Source: Nitrosomonas communis (lineage in GTDB: Bacteria; Pseudomonadota; Gammaproteobacteria; Burkholderiales; Nitrosomonadaceae). Taken from it: a DNA stretch of 64,000 nucleotides. Position numbers and translations under genes: made by a program. Positions 26,143-34,769 of this stretch are shown here, one piece after another. The first letter of the stretch is position 1. Each line of letters begins with the position of its first letter. The DNA lies in contig NZ_JAGFJM010000036.1 of NCBI RefSeq assembly GCF_024102715.1, positions 1-64,000 on the forward strand, given 5' to 3'. Below the pieces are notes generated by a model. The model was not told where the DNA came from. It made no database searches and was given only the letters and a program-made list of their open reading frames with translations.

Positions 26143-27978
26143 ATGGCCAAAGCTGCCGCCACCGCAACCACCGAGAAAAAGCCCCGCGTCCGCGCCAAAG
26201 CCAGGGCTCCACTGACTACCCGCGAGAGACTCTCTGCGCTGATCAAGTCGGCGCGCGACATCCTGCGCAAGGATAAGGGCCTCAATGGCGATGTGGATCG
26301 TCTACCGCTGCTCACCTGGATAATGTTCCTCAAGTTCCTCGACGATCTGGAAATCATCCACGAGGAGGAAGCCGAGCTCGACGGCAAGCGCTACCAGCCT
26401 ATTATCGAAGCCCCTTACCGCTGGCGCGACTGGGCCGCCCGCGAGGACGGCATCACCGGCGACGAATTGCTCGCCTTCATCAGCCAAGAAATCACTACGC
26501 GCTCTGATGGCAGCAAGGGCCGCGGCCTGTTCGCCTACCTGCGCGGCTTGGCGGGCGAGGGAGAGAAAGGCAGCCAGCGCGAAGTTATCGCCAACGTGTT
26601 CAAGGGCGTGCAGAACCGCATGGTCAGCGGCTACTTGCTGCGCGACATCCTCAACAAGATCAACGGCATCCACTTTTCCGCCAGCGAGGAAATCCACACT
26701 CTCTCGCACCTGTACGAATCGATGCTGCGCGAGATGCGCGACGCGGCGGGCGATGCCGGCGAGTTCTACACCCCGCGCCCGGTGGTACGCTTCATGGTAC
26801 AGGTGAGCGACCCGCGCCTGGGCGAAACCGTACTCGACCCGGCCTGCGGTACCGGCGGTTTTCTGGTGGAAGCCTATGACCACATCGCCCCGCAGGTAAC
26901 CACGCCCGAGCAGCGCCGCATGCTGCAACGCGACACCCTCTACGGCCAGGAAGCCAAGCCGCTGCCCTACATGCTGGCGCAGATGAACCTGCTGCTGCAC
27001 GGCCTGGAAGAGCCGCATATCGCCTACGGCAACACACTGGACCGGCGCCTCAACGAAATCGGCCATGCCGAGCGGGTGGACGTGATCCTCACCAATCCGC
27101 CCTTCGGCGGCGAGGAAGAGATCGGCATCAAGGCCAACTTCCCGCCCAACATGCAGACGGCGGAAACCGCGTTGCTGTTCCTGCAGTACATCATGCGCAA
27201 GCTACGCGTGGCAGGCGCCCCGGTGCCCGGCGGCAAACCGGCTGCCCAGGGTGGCCGCGCCGCCGTAGTCGTGCCCAACGGCACCCTGTTTGGCGACGGC
27301 GTGTGCGCCGTCATCAAGGAGGAAATGCTCAAGGAATTCCGCCTGCACACCATCGTGCGCCTGCCGCAAGGTGTGTTCGCCCCCTACACCGACATCCCGG
27401 CCAACTTGCTGTTCTTCGAGCGCGGCGGCCCCACCGATACCATCTGGTACTACGAACTGCCGCTGCCCGAGGGTCGCAAGAAATACAGCAAGACCGCCCC
27501 GCTACAATTTGAGGCGTTCGGGCCAGCATTGGCCTGGTGGAACGACCGTCAGGAAAACCCGCAGGCGTGGAAGGTGGATTTCGCCGCCAAGCGCGCCGCT
27601 GCCATCGAAGCCGCCACGCCCCACTGGCAACGGGCAGAAAGCGAACGCAACGCCGTCATCGCGCTGGGTAAGCCGATCCGCGAACTGGAGCAAGCCGTTC
27701 AATCAGCGGCAAATGGCGAGAAAGCCGCGCTGCAGGAACAGTTGCGCACTTTGAAGACCGAGCAGCAAGCTCACGAGCAGGCCGCCAAGGCCGCTCAGGC
27801 CGAGGGCGATGCCCTCTACTGGCCCATCTACAACCTGGATCTCAAGAACCCTCATGCCAAGGCCGGCCTGGAACATGCCGATCCAAAAGACCTGATCGCC
27901 TCGATGCGCAGCCACGAGACCGAGGTAATACGCCTGTTGGGCGAAATCGAAGCTCTGGTGAGCGAGATACAGGCATGA
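26143..27978 (+). CDS. hsdM: Type I restriction enzyme, M (adenine methyltransferase) subunit
   Basis: This 611-residue N6-adenine methyltransferase starts with a basic Ala/Lys-rich tail. The helical HsdM N-domain follows (LLTWIMFLKFLDDLE, ~50). The catalytic domain has the SAM-binding motif LDPACGTGGFLVEAYDH near residue 230 and the catalytic NPPFGG near 318. A long charged coiled coil closes the protein (~490-590), with KTEQQAHEQAAKAAQAEG. It modifies host DNA at the site chosen by HsdS and is needed for restriction as well. It starts 16 bp after hsdR, and its stop overlaps the next start as ATGA, so it is translationally coupled to the DUF1016 gene. Confidence 0.96.
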   Translation: MAKAAATATTEKKPRVRAKARAPLTTRERLSALIKSARDILRKDKGLNGDVDRLPLLTWIMFLKFLDDLEIIHEEEAELDGKRYQPIIEAPYRWRDWAAREDGITGDELLAFISQEITTRSDGSKGRGLFAYLRGLAGEGEKGSQREVIANVFKGVQNRMVSGYLLRDILNKINGIHFSASEEIHTLSHLYESMLREMRDAAGDAGEFYTPRPVVRFMVQVSDPRLGETVLDPACGTGGFLVEAYDHIAPQVTTPEQRRMLQRDTLYGQEAKPLPYMLAQMNLLLHGLEEPHIAYGNTLDRRLNEIGHAERVDVILTNPPFGGEEEIGIKANFPPNMQTAETALLFLQYIMRKLRVAGAPVPGGKPAAQGGRAAVVVPNGTLFGDGVCAVIKEEMLKEFRLHTIVRLPQGVFAPYTDIPANLLFFERGGPTDTIWYYELPLPEGRKKYSKTAPLQFEAFGPALAWWNDRQENPQAWKVDFAAKRAAAIEAATPHWQRAESERNAVIALGKPIRELEQAVQSAANGEKAALQEQLRTLKTEQQAHEQAAKAAQAEGDALYWPIYNLDLKNPHAKAGLEHADPKDLIASMRSHETEVIRLLGEIEALVSEIQA

Positions 27979-29156
27979 CGACCTTGACCCCGAATCCATC
28001 CGACTACGCGCTCGTTCACGCCGACATCGTCGCCTTGCTGGACGGTGCCCGCCGCGCTGCGGCGCGCAGTGTCAACGCGCTGATGACGGCTACCTACTGG
28101 GAAATCGGGCGACGCATCGTTGAATTCGAGCAGGGTGGGCAGGATCGGGCAGCCTATGGCGAAGCGATGATCAAGCGCCTGGGCGCCGACCTGAGCCGCC
28201 AGTTCGGACGCGGCTTTGGCTGGCGTAATCTGGCCCAGATGCGCGCCTTCTACCTCGCTTGGCCTTCCGACCAGATTTTGCAGACGCTGTCTGCAAAATC
28301 TTCTACGACCCGAATTCTCCAGACACCGTCTGGAGAATCTGCCGCATCGGGAAATCTTTCGACAACGTCTGGGCTATTGCCCGACCTGCCAGCACTCGCC
28401 CAAGTCTTCCCGTTGCCCTGGTCAGCCTACGTGCGCCTGCTGTCGGTCAAGAACCCGCAGGCTCGCGCCTTCTACGAAATCGAGGCACTGCGCGGCGGCT
28501 GGAGCGTGCGCCAGCTCGACCGCCAGATCGGCAGCCAGTTCTACGAGCGCACCGCACTGTCGCACAACAAGGCAGCGATGCTGAAAAAGGGCGAAGTGGC
28601 GAAACCCGGCGACGCCCTTACCCCCGAGCAAGCAATCAAGGATCCTTTTGTGCTGGAGTTTCTGGGCCTTAAGGACGAGTACTCCGAATCCGAGCTGGAA
28701 GAAGCGCTCATCCAGCACCTGACCGACTTCCTGCTAGAGCTGGGCGATGACTTCGCCTTCGTCGGCCGCCAGCGCCGCCTGCGCATCGACGACAGCTGGT
28801 TCCGCGTCGATCTGCTGTTCTTCCACCGGCGGCTCAAGTGCCTGCTGGTCATCGACCTCAAGGTCGGCAAGTTTGGCTACGCCGACGCCGGGCAGATGCA
28901 CCTGTACCTGAACTACGCCCGCGAACACTGGATGAAGCTAGACGAGAACCCGCCCGTTGGCCTGATCCTGTGCGCCGAAAAAGGCGCTGCCGAAGCCCAC
29001 TACGCGCTGGAAGGCCTGCCCAACAAGGTATTGGCCGCCGAATACCAGACCGTGCTGCCCAATGAAAAGCTGCTGGCCGAGGAATTGGACAAAACGCGGC
29101 GGGAACTGGAGGCGCGGCGCATTGGGCGCGGTGGCGACGCGGAAATCGGCAAATGA
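27975..29156 (+). CDS. DUF1016 (YhcG-like) PDDEXK nuclease family protein
   Basis: The 393-residue protein has an N-terminal DUF1016_N helical domain (~1-100, MTATYWEIGRRIVEFEQGG). A Ser/Thr-rich linker with repeated LQT(L/P)S(A/G) units follows (~95-135). The C-terminal PD-(D/E)xK nuclease fold has key residues in RIDDSWFRVDLLFFHRRL, LVIDLKVGKFGYAD and GQMHLYLNY. This family recurs inside Type I restriction operons and other defence loci. It is predicted to cut or bind nucleic acid, with the exact role unclear. ATGA overlaps on both sides, with hsdM before and hsdS after, lock it into the operon and suggest fixed stoichiometry. Confidence 0.92.
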   Translation: MTTLTPNPSDYALVHADIVALLDGARRAAARSVNALMTATYWEIGRRIVEFEQGGQDRAAYGEAMIKRLGADLSRQFGRGFGWRNLAQMRAFYLAWPSDQILQTLSAKSSTTRILQTPSGESAASGNLSTTSGLLPDLPALAQVFPLPWSAYVRLLSVKNPQARAFYEIEALRGGWSVRQLDRQIGSQFYERTALSHNKAAMLKKGEVAKPGDALTPEQAIKDPFVLEFLGLKDEYSESELEEALIQHLTDFLLELGDDFAFVGRQRRLRIDDSWFRVDLLFFHRRLKCLLVIDLKVGKFGYADAGQMHLYLNYAREHWMKLDENPPVGLILCAEKGAAEAHYALEGLPNKVLAAEYQTVLPNEKLLAEELDKTRRELEARRIGRGGDAEIGK

Positions 29157-30301
29157 AAACGTGGCCTAAAGTCGCTTTGGGCGAGTTGCTCCGTCGTTCC
29201 GATGAATCCGCAGTGATTAACCCGGCTGCTGAGTATCATGAGGTCACGATCAAGCTTTGGGGCAAAGGGATCGTTAGCCGGGGCAAGGTGCGCGGCAGCG
29301 ATGTCGTCTCGGTGCGTCGCATTGTGCGAGCAAACCAATTGATCCTATCCAAGATCGATGCGCGCAATGGCGCAATCGGTCTGGTGCCCCCGGAACTTGA
29401 TGGCGCCATCGTCAGCAACGACTTCCCGTCGTTCGAGTTCCGTGATCCGGACCGATGCGATGCGGCGTTCATGGGCTGGCTGGTTCGCTCAACCCCCTTT
29501 GTCGAGCTATGCAAGGCCGCCAGCGAAGGCACCACAAACCGTGTGCGCATCAAGGAGGACCGCTTTCTCGACCAACAGATCGCCCTTCCTCCATTGACCG
29601 AACAACAAGCCCTCGTCACCCGCCTCGACACACTGGCCGAGAAAACACGACAGGTCGAAGCGCATCTGGATGCCGTCGAACGCGATGCCGAACACCTGCT
29701 GGCCCTGCGCTTCCGCGATACCATCGCCGACGCGCCGCTGCGGACGATGGCGGAAGTAGCACCGTTGGTACGACGGGAACAATCCATCGATCTGGACGGA
29801 AGCTATCCGGAACTTGGCATCCGCTCGTTCGGCAAAGGTACCTTCCACAAACCGCCATTGTCTGGCAGTGAAGTGGGCACTAAGCGCCTGTATCGCATCG
29901 AACCCGGCGACTTGCTCTTCTCCAACGTGTTCGCATGGGAGGGAGCAATTGCAATCGCCCAGCCCGAAGACACAGGCCGTTTCGGTTCCCATCGCTTCAT
30001 CACTTGCCAAGCTGACCCCGATCTGACCTCCGCCGAGTTCCTGCGCTACTACTTCCTGACCGACGAGGGGATATTGAAGATCGGGAAAGCGTCGCCCGGT
30101 GGAGCTGGTCGCAACCGTACCCTTGGACTGGAAAAGCTGATGGCCATCGAAGTGCCAATGCCTCCGCTAGTCACACAGCAAACCTTTAACCGCCTGCAAG
30201 CTGAAGTCGCAGTCCTCAAGGGCAAACACGCTACCATCCGCGAAGCCAACGCCGCGCTGCTACCGGCGACGCTGGAGCGGGTGTTCAAACAACAATACTG
30301 A
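29153..30301 (+). CDS. hsdS: Type I restriction enzyme, S (specificity) subunit
   Basis: This 382-residue specificity subunit has two target recognition domains: residues ~1-140, and ~195-340. Two conserved helical spacers separate and follow them. The first is at LPPLTEQQALVTRLDTLAEK, which continues with heptad-like repeats (~140-190). The second is at MPPLVTQQTFNRLQAEVAV (~340-380). Each TRD reads one half of a bipartite target, and the spacer length sets the gap. Neither half-site can be read from sequence. It is coupled to the DUF1016 gene through an ATGA overlap and sits 13 bp before the OLD-like gene. A fragment of a different hsdS lies at 40816-40950. Confidence 0.94.
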   Translation: MKTWPKVALGELLRRSDESAVINPAAEYHEVTIKLWGKGIVSRGKVRGSDVVSVRRIVRANQLILSKIDARNGAIGLVPPELDGAIVSNDFPSFEFRDPDRCDAAFMGWLVRSTPFVELCKAASEGTTNRVRIKEDRFLDQQIALPPLTEQQALVTRLDTLAEKTRQVEAHLDAVERDAEHLLALRFRDTIADAPLRTMAEVAPLVRREQSIDLDGSYPELGIRSFGKGTFHKPPLSGSEVGTKRLYRIEPGDLLFSNVFAWEGAIAIAQPEDTGRFGSHRFITCQADPDLTSAEFLRYYFLTDEGILKIGKASPGGAGRNRTLGLEKLMAIEVPMPPLVTQQTFNRLQAEVAVLKGKHATIREANAALLPATLERVFKQQY

Positions 30302-30314
30302 TTGGGAAATCCGA

Positions 30315-32069
30315 ATGAAACTCCAGCGCTTGCGTATTCACAACTTCCGTTCGATCATTGATGCGGACGTCGAAGTCCATGACTACACGATGCTCGTCGG
30401 CGCTAACAACGCGGGCAAGAGCAACGCTCTTTCAGCGCTACGGGCTTTTTACGAAGAGATCAAATGGTCGAACGATGATGTGCCCAAAGTCGGGAAAAGC
30501 TCGGAAGAGTCCTGGATCGAACTCTCGCTCGCTCTAACTGATGAAGAATGGTCAGGACTCGCTGACAAGTACAAAGACGGAGTCGCTGATCAAGTCTTGA
30601 TGGTCCGGAGGTATTTCGCCTCGAAAGATCGCGTGAAGTCGAACCAGAGCAATATCTACGGCATCGTCAAAGGTGAACCCGAAAAGGAACTGTTCTACGG
30701 CGCAAAGAACGTTGGCACGGCTAAGGTCGGGCGCGTCATCTACATCCCCGCACTGACAACACCGGCCGACCAAATGAAAACGATGGGTCCTTCTCCGCTA
30801 CGTGACATGCTGAACTTCATGTTGAAGCGAGTGGTCTCGGACAGCGCTGCGTACAAGGAGGTAGAAAGCGCATTCGGCAAGCTCAACGATGAAGCACGCG
30901 GCACGGATGGCTTCCTTGCCAAAATCGCTAAGCCGATTAACGAGGCCATCGAACACTGGGGCATCCGTTTCGACATGTCGGTGAATACCGTTTCACCAGA
31001 CGACATCACCAAAAACCTTGTCAAGCATGGATTCGCCGATGCCATGCTTGGCGACACGGCATTTGCGCTGGATCGGTACGGCCATGGTTTCCAGAGATCC
31101 TTTCTCTACGAGTTGATCAAGCTCGCCCCGGCATTCGCCGAAAGCAAGAAGGTAGAGAAGAAGGAGTTTGATCCAGATTTCACGCTGATTCTTTTCGAAG
31201 AGCCCGAAGCCTTCCTGCACCCTGCACAGCAAGAAAACATGGCCTATCATCTGCGGCGCCTCGGATCGGGCGACGCGCAGCAGGTTATCGTGACGAGCCA
31301 CTCGCCGATCTTCGTCGGCAAGGTAGCCGATGATCTTTGTCAAATCGTGCGCGCTCGTCGCGAGAACGGTTTGACAACATTCGGTCAGATCGGACGAGTT
31401 GAAATCCAGAAAGTCTTTGCCGACGGGCTCGACTTCAAGAGGTGTCTCGAAGCCTATGTCAACGATCCGGCAGTGCAGGAGGAGCAGAAGAAAGAGGCGG
31501 AAAAGCTACTCGCCAACGCGTCCAATGACGAAGAGATCGCGACGCAGGAAGAGCGATTCCGATATCAGCTTTGGCTGGATACCGAACGTGCCTCGATGTT
31601 CTTTGCTGACCGAGTACTTCTCGTGGAAGGGGCAACCGAAAAGGCATTGTTCGGTTGGTTGCTCGCTCGTGACTGGCATGACTTGAGTAGACACCGGATC
31701 GCTGTTGTTGACGTGATGGGCAAATTCAACTTCCATCGATACATCGCGCTTCTGGAATATTTCCATATCCCATACGGCCTGATGCTCGATGACGATCAGA
31801 ACAAGCAACACCACAAGGCCGTCAACGAGATGCTCAGAAGCAAGGCGAATTCCCATCGTTTGGCCGCACCGGAGTTTATTCCCCAATGCATGGAATCCTT
31901 CCTTGACAAGCCCCTGCCCGGTCGGAACGACCAGAAGCCAGTGCAAGTCCTCAAAGAACTTGAAAGCGGCGGTATCAAGCAAGAGAAGCTAACCGAGCTT
32001 CGGCAGCTCTTTTGTAAGGCACTTGCGCTCGATGATACCGTTTCCGATCACCCAACTAAATCAGCATGA
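30315..32069 (+). CDS. OLD-family ATPase/TOPRIM endonuclease
   Basis: This 584-residue protein begins with an SMC-like ABC ATPase (KLQRLRIHNFRSI, Walker A GANNAGKSN near residue 33). The signature-like and Walker B elements come late, at LILFEEPEAFLHPAQQ (~291-306), with the H-loop at VTSHSP. A TOPRIM nuclease follows, with its catalytic glutamate in LLVEGATEKAL (~435) and acidic residues in LMLDDDQNK (~489). This is the OLD (overcoming lysogenization defect) architecture, shared with GajA and retron-associated nucleases. No UvrD-type GajB partner lies beside it, so it is not a Gabija pair. It is only 13 bp from hsdS and in the same direction, which implies an additional defence activity in the restriction operon. 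Base composition is less GC-rich than hsdR/M. Confidence 0.92.
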   Translation: MKLQRLRIHNFRSIIDADVEVHDYTMLVGANNAGKSNALSALRAFYEEIKWSNDDVPKVGKSSEESWIELSLALTDEEWSGLADKYKDGVADQVLMVRRYFASKDRVKSNQSNIYGIVKGEPEKELFYGAKNVGTAKVGRVIYIPALTTPADQMKTMGPSPLRDMLNFMLKRVVSDSAAYKEVESAFGKLNDEARGTDGFLAKIAKPINEAIEHWGIRFDMSVNTVSPDDITKNLVKHGFADAMLGDTAFALDRYGHGFQRSFLYELIKLAPAFAESKKVEKKEFDPDFTLILFEEPEAFLHPAQQENMAYHLRRLGSGDAQQVIVTSHSPIFVGKVADDLCQIVRARRENGLTTFGQIGRVEIQKVFADGLDFKRCLEAYVNDPAVQEEQKKEAEKLLANASNDEEIATQEERFRYQLWLDTERASMFFADRVLLVEGATEKALFGWLLARDWHDLSRHRIAVVDVMGKFNFHRYIALLEYFHIPYGLMLDDDQNKQHHKAVNEMLRSKANSHRLAAPEFIPQCMESFLDKPLPGRNDQKPVQVLKELESGGIKQEKLTELRQLFCKALALDDTVSDHPTKSA

Positions 32070-32221
32070 GCAGCAATTGCGACTCCCGCAACACTGCGAG
32101 AATCGTGGTCTCCCTACTGTCGATACCGGTAAATGCGGTTTCAAGTAATACCACGCACCATTGCTCTGATCACTCGGATAATGCTTCTTCTTACGCCTTT
32201 TTGTCGATTCGTAATACCGCT
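32061..32221 (-). pseudogene. N-terminal scar of an IS5-type transposase
   Basis: Read on the minus strand from about 32220, one frame gives KKKHYPSDQSNGAWYYLKP followed by HLPVSTVGRPRFSQ. This is the hallmark opening of IS5-group transposases (YPSDLTDxEWxxLxPLLP...GRPR). The frame then runs into unrelated residues and a stop at 32061-32063, inside the end of the OLD-like gene. Nothing of the DDE core remains. It marks the right edge of the restriction island. Confidence 0.65.
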
Positions 32222-32276
32222 GTTTATAGCAAGATTAGCTACATTAACGCTAGAACTAAGATGGATTAAAAAATCT

Positions 32277-33434
32277 TTACCGTAGTGCAATGCGGTAAAT
32301 TTCAATGTGCTGGCGGGCGACTTCATCCACGCCTGGAAGCGTTGCTGCGTGCACCCGCGCACGTTCGGCACTTTGACGCAGAACCAACTCGTCAGCCAGG
32401 AATCTGTGCAATCCCTGCACATAGGCATCGAACTCATCGGGCAATAACACACAGGCATCACCCATCAATTCGGGCACGCCGCCGACTGCCGTGCAAGCGC
32501 ATGGCAACCCCGCTTGCAACGCTTCGATATGCGCCATCCCGAAGGATTCGGTGGCAGACGCGCTGGTAAAGGCATCTGCTCCGGCAAAATAGTCGCGCGG
32601 ATCATCGGTGGCAGTGATCAATGGTGGAGCTATGCCCGCTTCTGCTGCCACGCGATGCAGGCCATTGCTGTCGCCTTCGCCCAGAATCACAAGCCGCCAG
32701 GGTGATGGTGCCCCCTTCATTGCCTGTACTACCCAATCAATACGTTTAAGCGGTATCAACTGTCCCACACACAGCAAAATACGCTCGTCATCGCGCCAGC
32801 CCAAACGCTGGCGTGCTGTCTCACGTGGCGGCAGCTGCCAGGGCCTTTTAGCGTGTGGCAGGACGAACCAGTTGGGCGGCAATTCACCGTCCAGCCCCAA
32901 GCCTTGTGACACCCGGGCAGCACCGAGCCCGGTAGGGAAAATGACCCATTGCGCCTGCTCGAACACCTCACGCTCCAGGCGTAACAACAGGCTGCGCAAC
33001 ATCGACGGAAGGGGCATGTAGTAATGATGCAAACTGTTCGCAATGGTGTCAAAACTATGCTGCGTTACGCCCCATGGTGACCGTTGCTGTCTGGCACGGT
33101 GCAGGTAGCCATGAGCTATCACCGCATCGTGGCAATGGACATGGGTGATCGGATCGTTGCCACTCGTGCGAACGAGATCGGCTGCAGCCACACCTGTATG
33201 CCAGGCACGGCTGATAACGTCGAACAATGGCAGCAGATCCCGGCCCCAGCGGTGCGCCCAGCGCTGAGCACGGTCATATGCGAGACGAACAGTTGCTGGA
33301 CTCAGATCTCCAGCGCATAAGCCGTCAATTTCGACATCCCGCGTGCGTAAGCCCGACTGCAACTGGGTAACCGCGCGACTCATGCCGTAGCGCTTGTCTT
33401 CGTGGTTGTCGCGAGTAACGTGAAGTATCTTCAA
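32277..33434 (-). CDS. Glycosyltransferase family 4/1 (GT-B fold)
   Basis: The 385-residue product has a GT-B fold. The N-terminal domain opens KILHVTRDNHEDKRYGMSRAV with the glycine-rich acceptor loop. The linker and C-terminal domain carry RLGWRDDERILLCVGQLIPL, RLVILGEG and the donor-binding stretch FTSASATESFGMAHIEALQAG with its E-x7-E motif. It would transfer a nucleotide sugar to a lipid or glycan on the cytoplasmic side. The acceptor is unknown, and no polysaccharide cluster surrounds it. The start is a TTG at 33434 without a good ribosome site, retained because the fold begins at that residue. The next ATG is 18 codons later and would remove the first strand. Confidence 0.88.
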   Translation of the reverse strand: MKILHVTRDNHEDKRYGMSRAVTQLQSGLRTRDVEIDGLCAGDLSPATVRLAYDRAQRWAHRWGRDLLPLFDVISRAWHTGVAAADLVRTSGNDPITHVHCHDAVIAHGYLHRARQQRSPWGVTQHSFDTIANSLHHYYMPLPSMLRSLLLRLEREVFEQAQWVIFPTGLGAARVSQGLGLDGELPPNWFVLPHAKRPWQLPPRETARQRLGWRDDERILLCVGQLIPLKRIDWVVQAMKGAPSPWRLVILGEGDSNGLHRVAAEAGIAPPLITATDDPRDYFAGADAFTSASATESFGMAHIEALQAGLPCACTAVGGVPELMGDACVLLPDEFDAYVQGLHRFLADELVLRQSAERARVHAATLPGVDEVARQHIEIYRIALR

Positions 33435-33499
33435 AGCGTCAATGACAGATTTATGAATACCAACCGATTTTCCCTGTTCTTGCCGATGGTTAATTCAAT

Positions 33500-34609
33500 T
33501 TATTGTAAGGAAAGGCTTTCCAGCGCTTTTTCATGATTCCATTTTCCATGAAAGAGGTGGCCTTTTTTCTCAGGTGTCCGGTCACTGGTCCAGGTAAGAT
33601 ATTTGCCATCGGGGGTAAATACCGGCAGGCCATCAAAACCTTCCTTGTCAGTTACACGCACGGGCTCTTTTTTACCTTCCACATCGACGATGTACAGCTC
33701 AAAATTGCGGTGTCCATGGACGTTGGTGGAAAAAATGATGTATTTTCCGGAAGGATGATAGAAAGGCGCCCACGACATCATATTGAGACGGGTAATTTGT
33801 TTCTGATCCGAACCATCGATATTCATGGTGAATATTTCTGCCTCCCGGCCATTCGCTGAGAAACGGCGCCACACGATTCTCTTGCCGTCCGGACTAAAAA
33901 AGGGGCCGCCATCATAGGCATTGGTATGGGTTAATCTTTTTACGCTGGAACCATCGGCATTCATGATGTAAATATCAATTAGAGAGGAGGGATCTTTTTT
34001 GAACAGCGCCGCTTCTTCTTCGGATAATTGTTCAGTGTAGGCTCTGCGATTGGAAGCGAACGCGATCAGTTTGCCGTCGGGCGACCAAGAAGCTTCCGCA
34101 TCATACCCGAGGGTATTGGTGAGATTCCTGATTTTCCCGCCTTGAAAGTCGGTTTCATAGATATCATAAAATTCATCATAATCCCAGGCGTAAGATTGCC
34201 GCTCACCGGATTTTCTTCTTGCAATCTCGGCAGCCATCTTGGCTTTGGCATCAGGATCTTCATGGGTCGAGGAAAACAGCACTTTTTCTTGTAAAGGATG
34301 TACCCATGAGCACGTTGTTTTGCCAGTGCCGGGCGATACTTGCTGTACTTTTCCACTTGCCAGATTTTTCAGGTAAATTTGATAAAAGGGATTTTCTTCG
34401 GAGACTTCTGCCTGATAAGCCATCCACTGCATATCGGCACGGTAATAGGCTTCGCCGACTCTGACTTCTTTGTCTGACAGCTGATGCTCCTCAGAAATAA
34501 ACGCGGCTGCACTGATATGGGTTGCGCTAAAGAAAAAAAGTGCTGCCAACAGTCTATTGATTAATAATGGAGATCTGGTAAAAGAAGATATCTGTGTAAA
34601 ATTTTTCAT
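33500..34609 (-). CDS. Periplasmic TolB-like WD40/PD40 beta-propeller protein
   Basis: From the ATG at 34609 the product has 369 residues. It has a long signal peptide (LLINRLLAALFFFSATHISAA) and a beta-propeller with repeated xSPDGKxIxF-type blades: SWSPDGKLIAFASNRR, FFSPDGKRIVWRR, YHPSGKYIIFSTN and FTPDGKYLTWTSDR. These are PD40/TolB repeats. Such proteins bind partners or glycans in the periplasm, and no catalytic site is seen. An upstream ATG at 34642 would add 11 residues before the signal peptide and is less likely. It is divergent from the large M1-M28 peptidase gene, with about 160 bp between the starts. The two may be co-regulated, and PD40 repeats are frequently associated with peptidases. 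Confidence 0.85.
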   Translation of the reverse strand: MKNFTQISSFTRSPLLINRLLAALFFFSATHISAAAFISEEHQLSDKEVRVGEAYYRADMQWMAYQAEVSEENPFYQIYLKNLASGKVQQVSPGTGKTTCSWVHPLQEKVLFSSTHEDPDAKAKMAAEIARRKSGERQSYAWDYDEFYDIYETDFQGGKIRNLTNTLGYDAEASWSPDGKLIAFASNRRAYTEQLSEEEAALFKKDPSSLIDIYIMNADGSSVKRLTHTNAYDGGPFFSPDGKRIVWRRFSANGREAEIFTMNIDGSDQKQITRLNMMSWAPFYHPSGKYIIFSTNVHGHRNFELYIVDVEGKKEPVRVTDKEGFDGLPVFTPDGKYLTWTSDRTPEKKGHLFHGKWNHEKALESLSLQ

Positions 34610-34769
34610 TTGACTTATAAGCCTCGTTGCTAAAAAAATCATTTAAACATAGCTTTAAAAAGAAAGTAAACAAGATGTCATTGCCAGCAAGCTGCTGCAA
34701 ATCAGTTTAGCAATCATGACAATATCCATTAGAACAACCTGAGTATCAAATAGTTATAAAATTTAGAGC

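Noticed and set aside
30315..32069. Gabija (GajA) assignment for the OLD-like gene
   Set aside because: No UvrD-like helicase gene lies beside it, and it is embedded in a Type I restriction operon.
32066..32269. Plus-strand open frame starting with an ATGA overlap at the OLD stop
   Set aside because: The opposite strand carries recognisable transposase sequence, and this frame resembles nothing, so it is the antisense of the scar.
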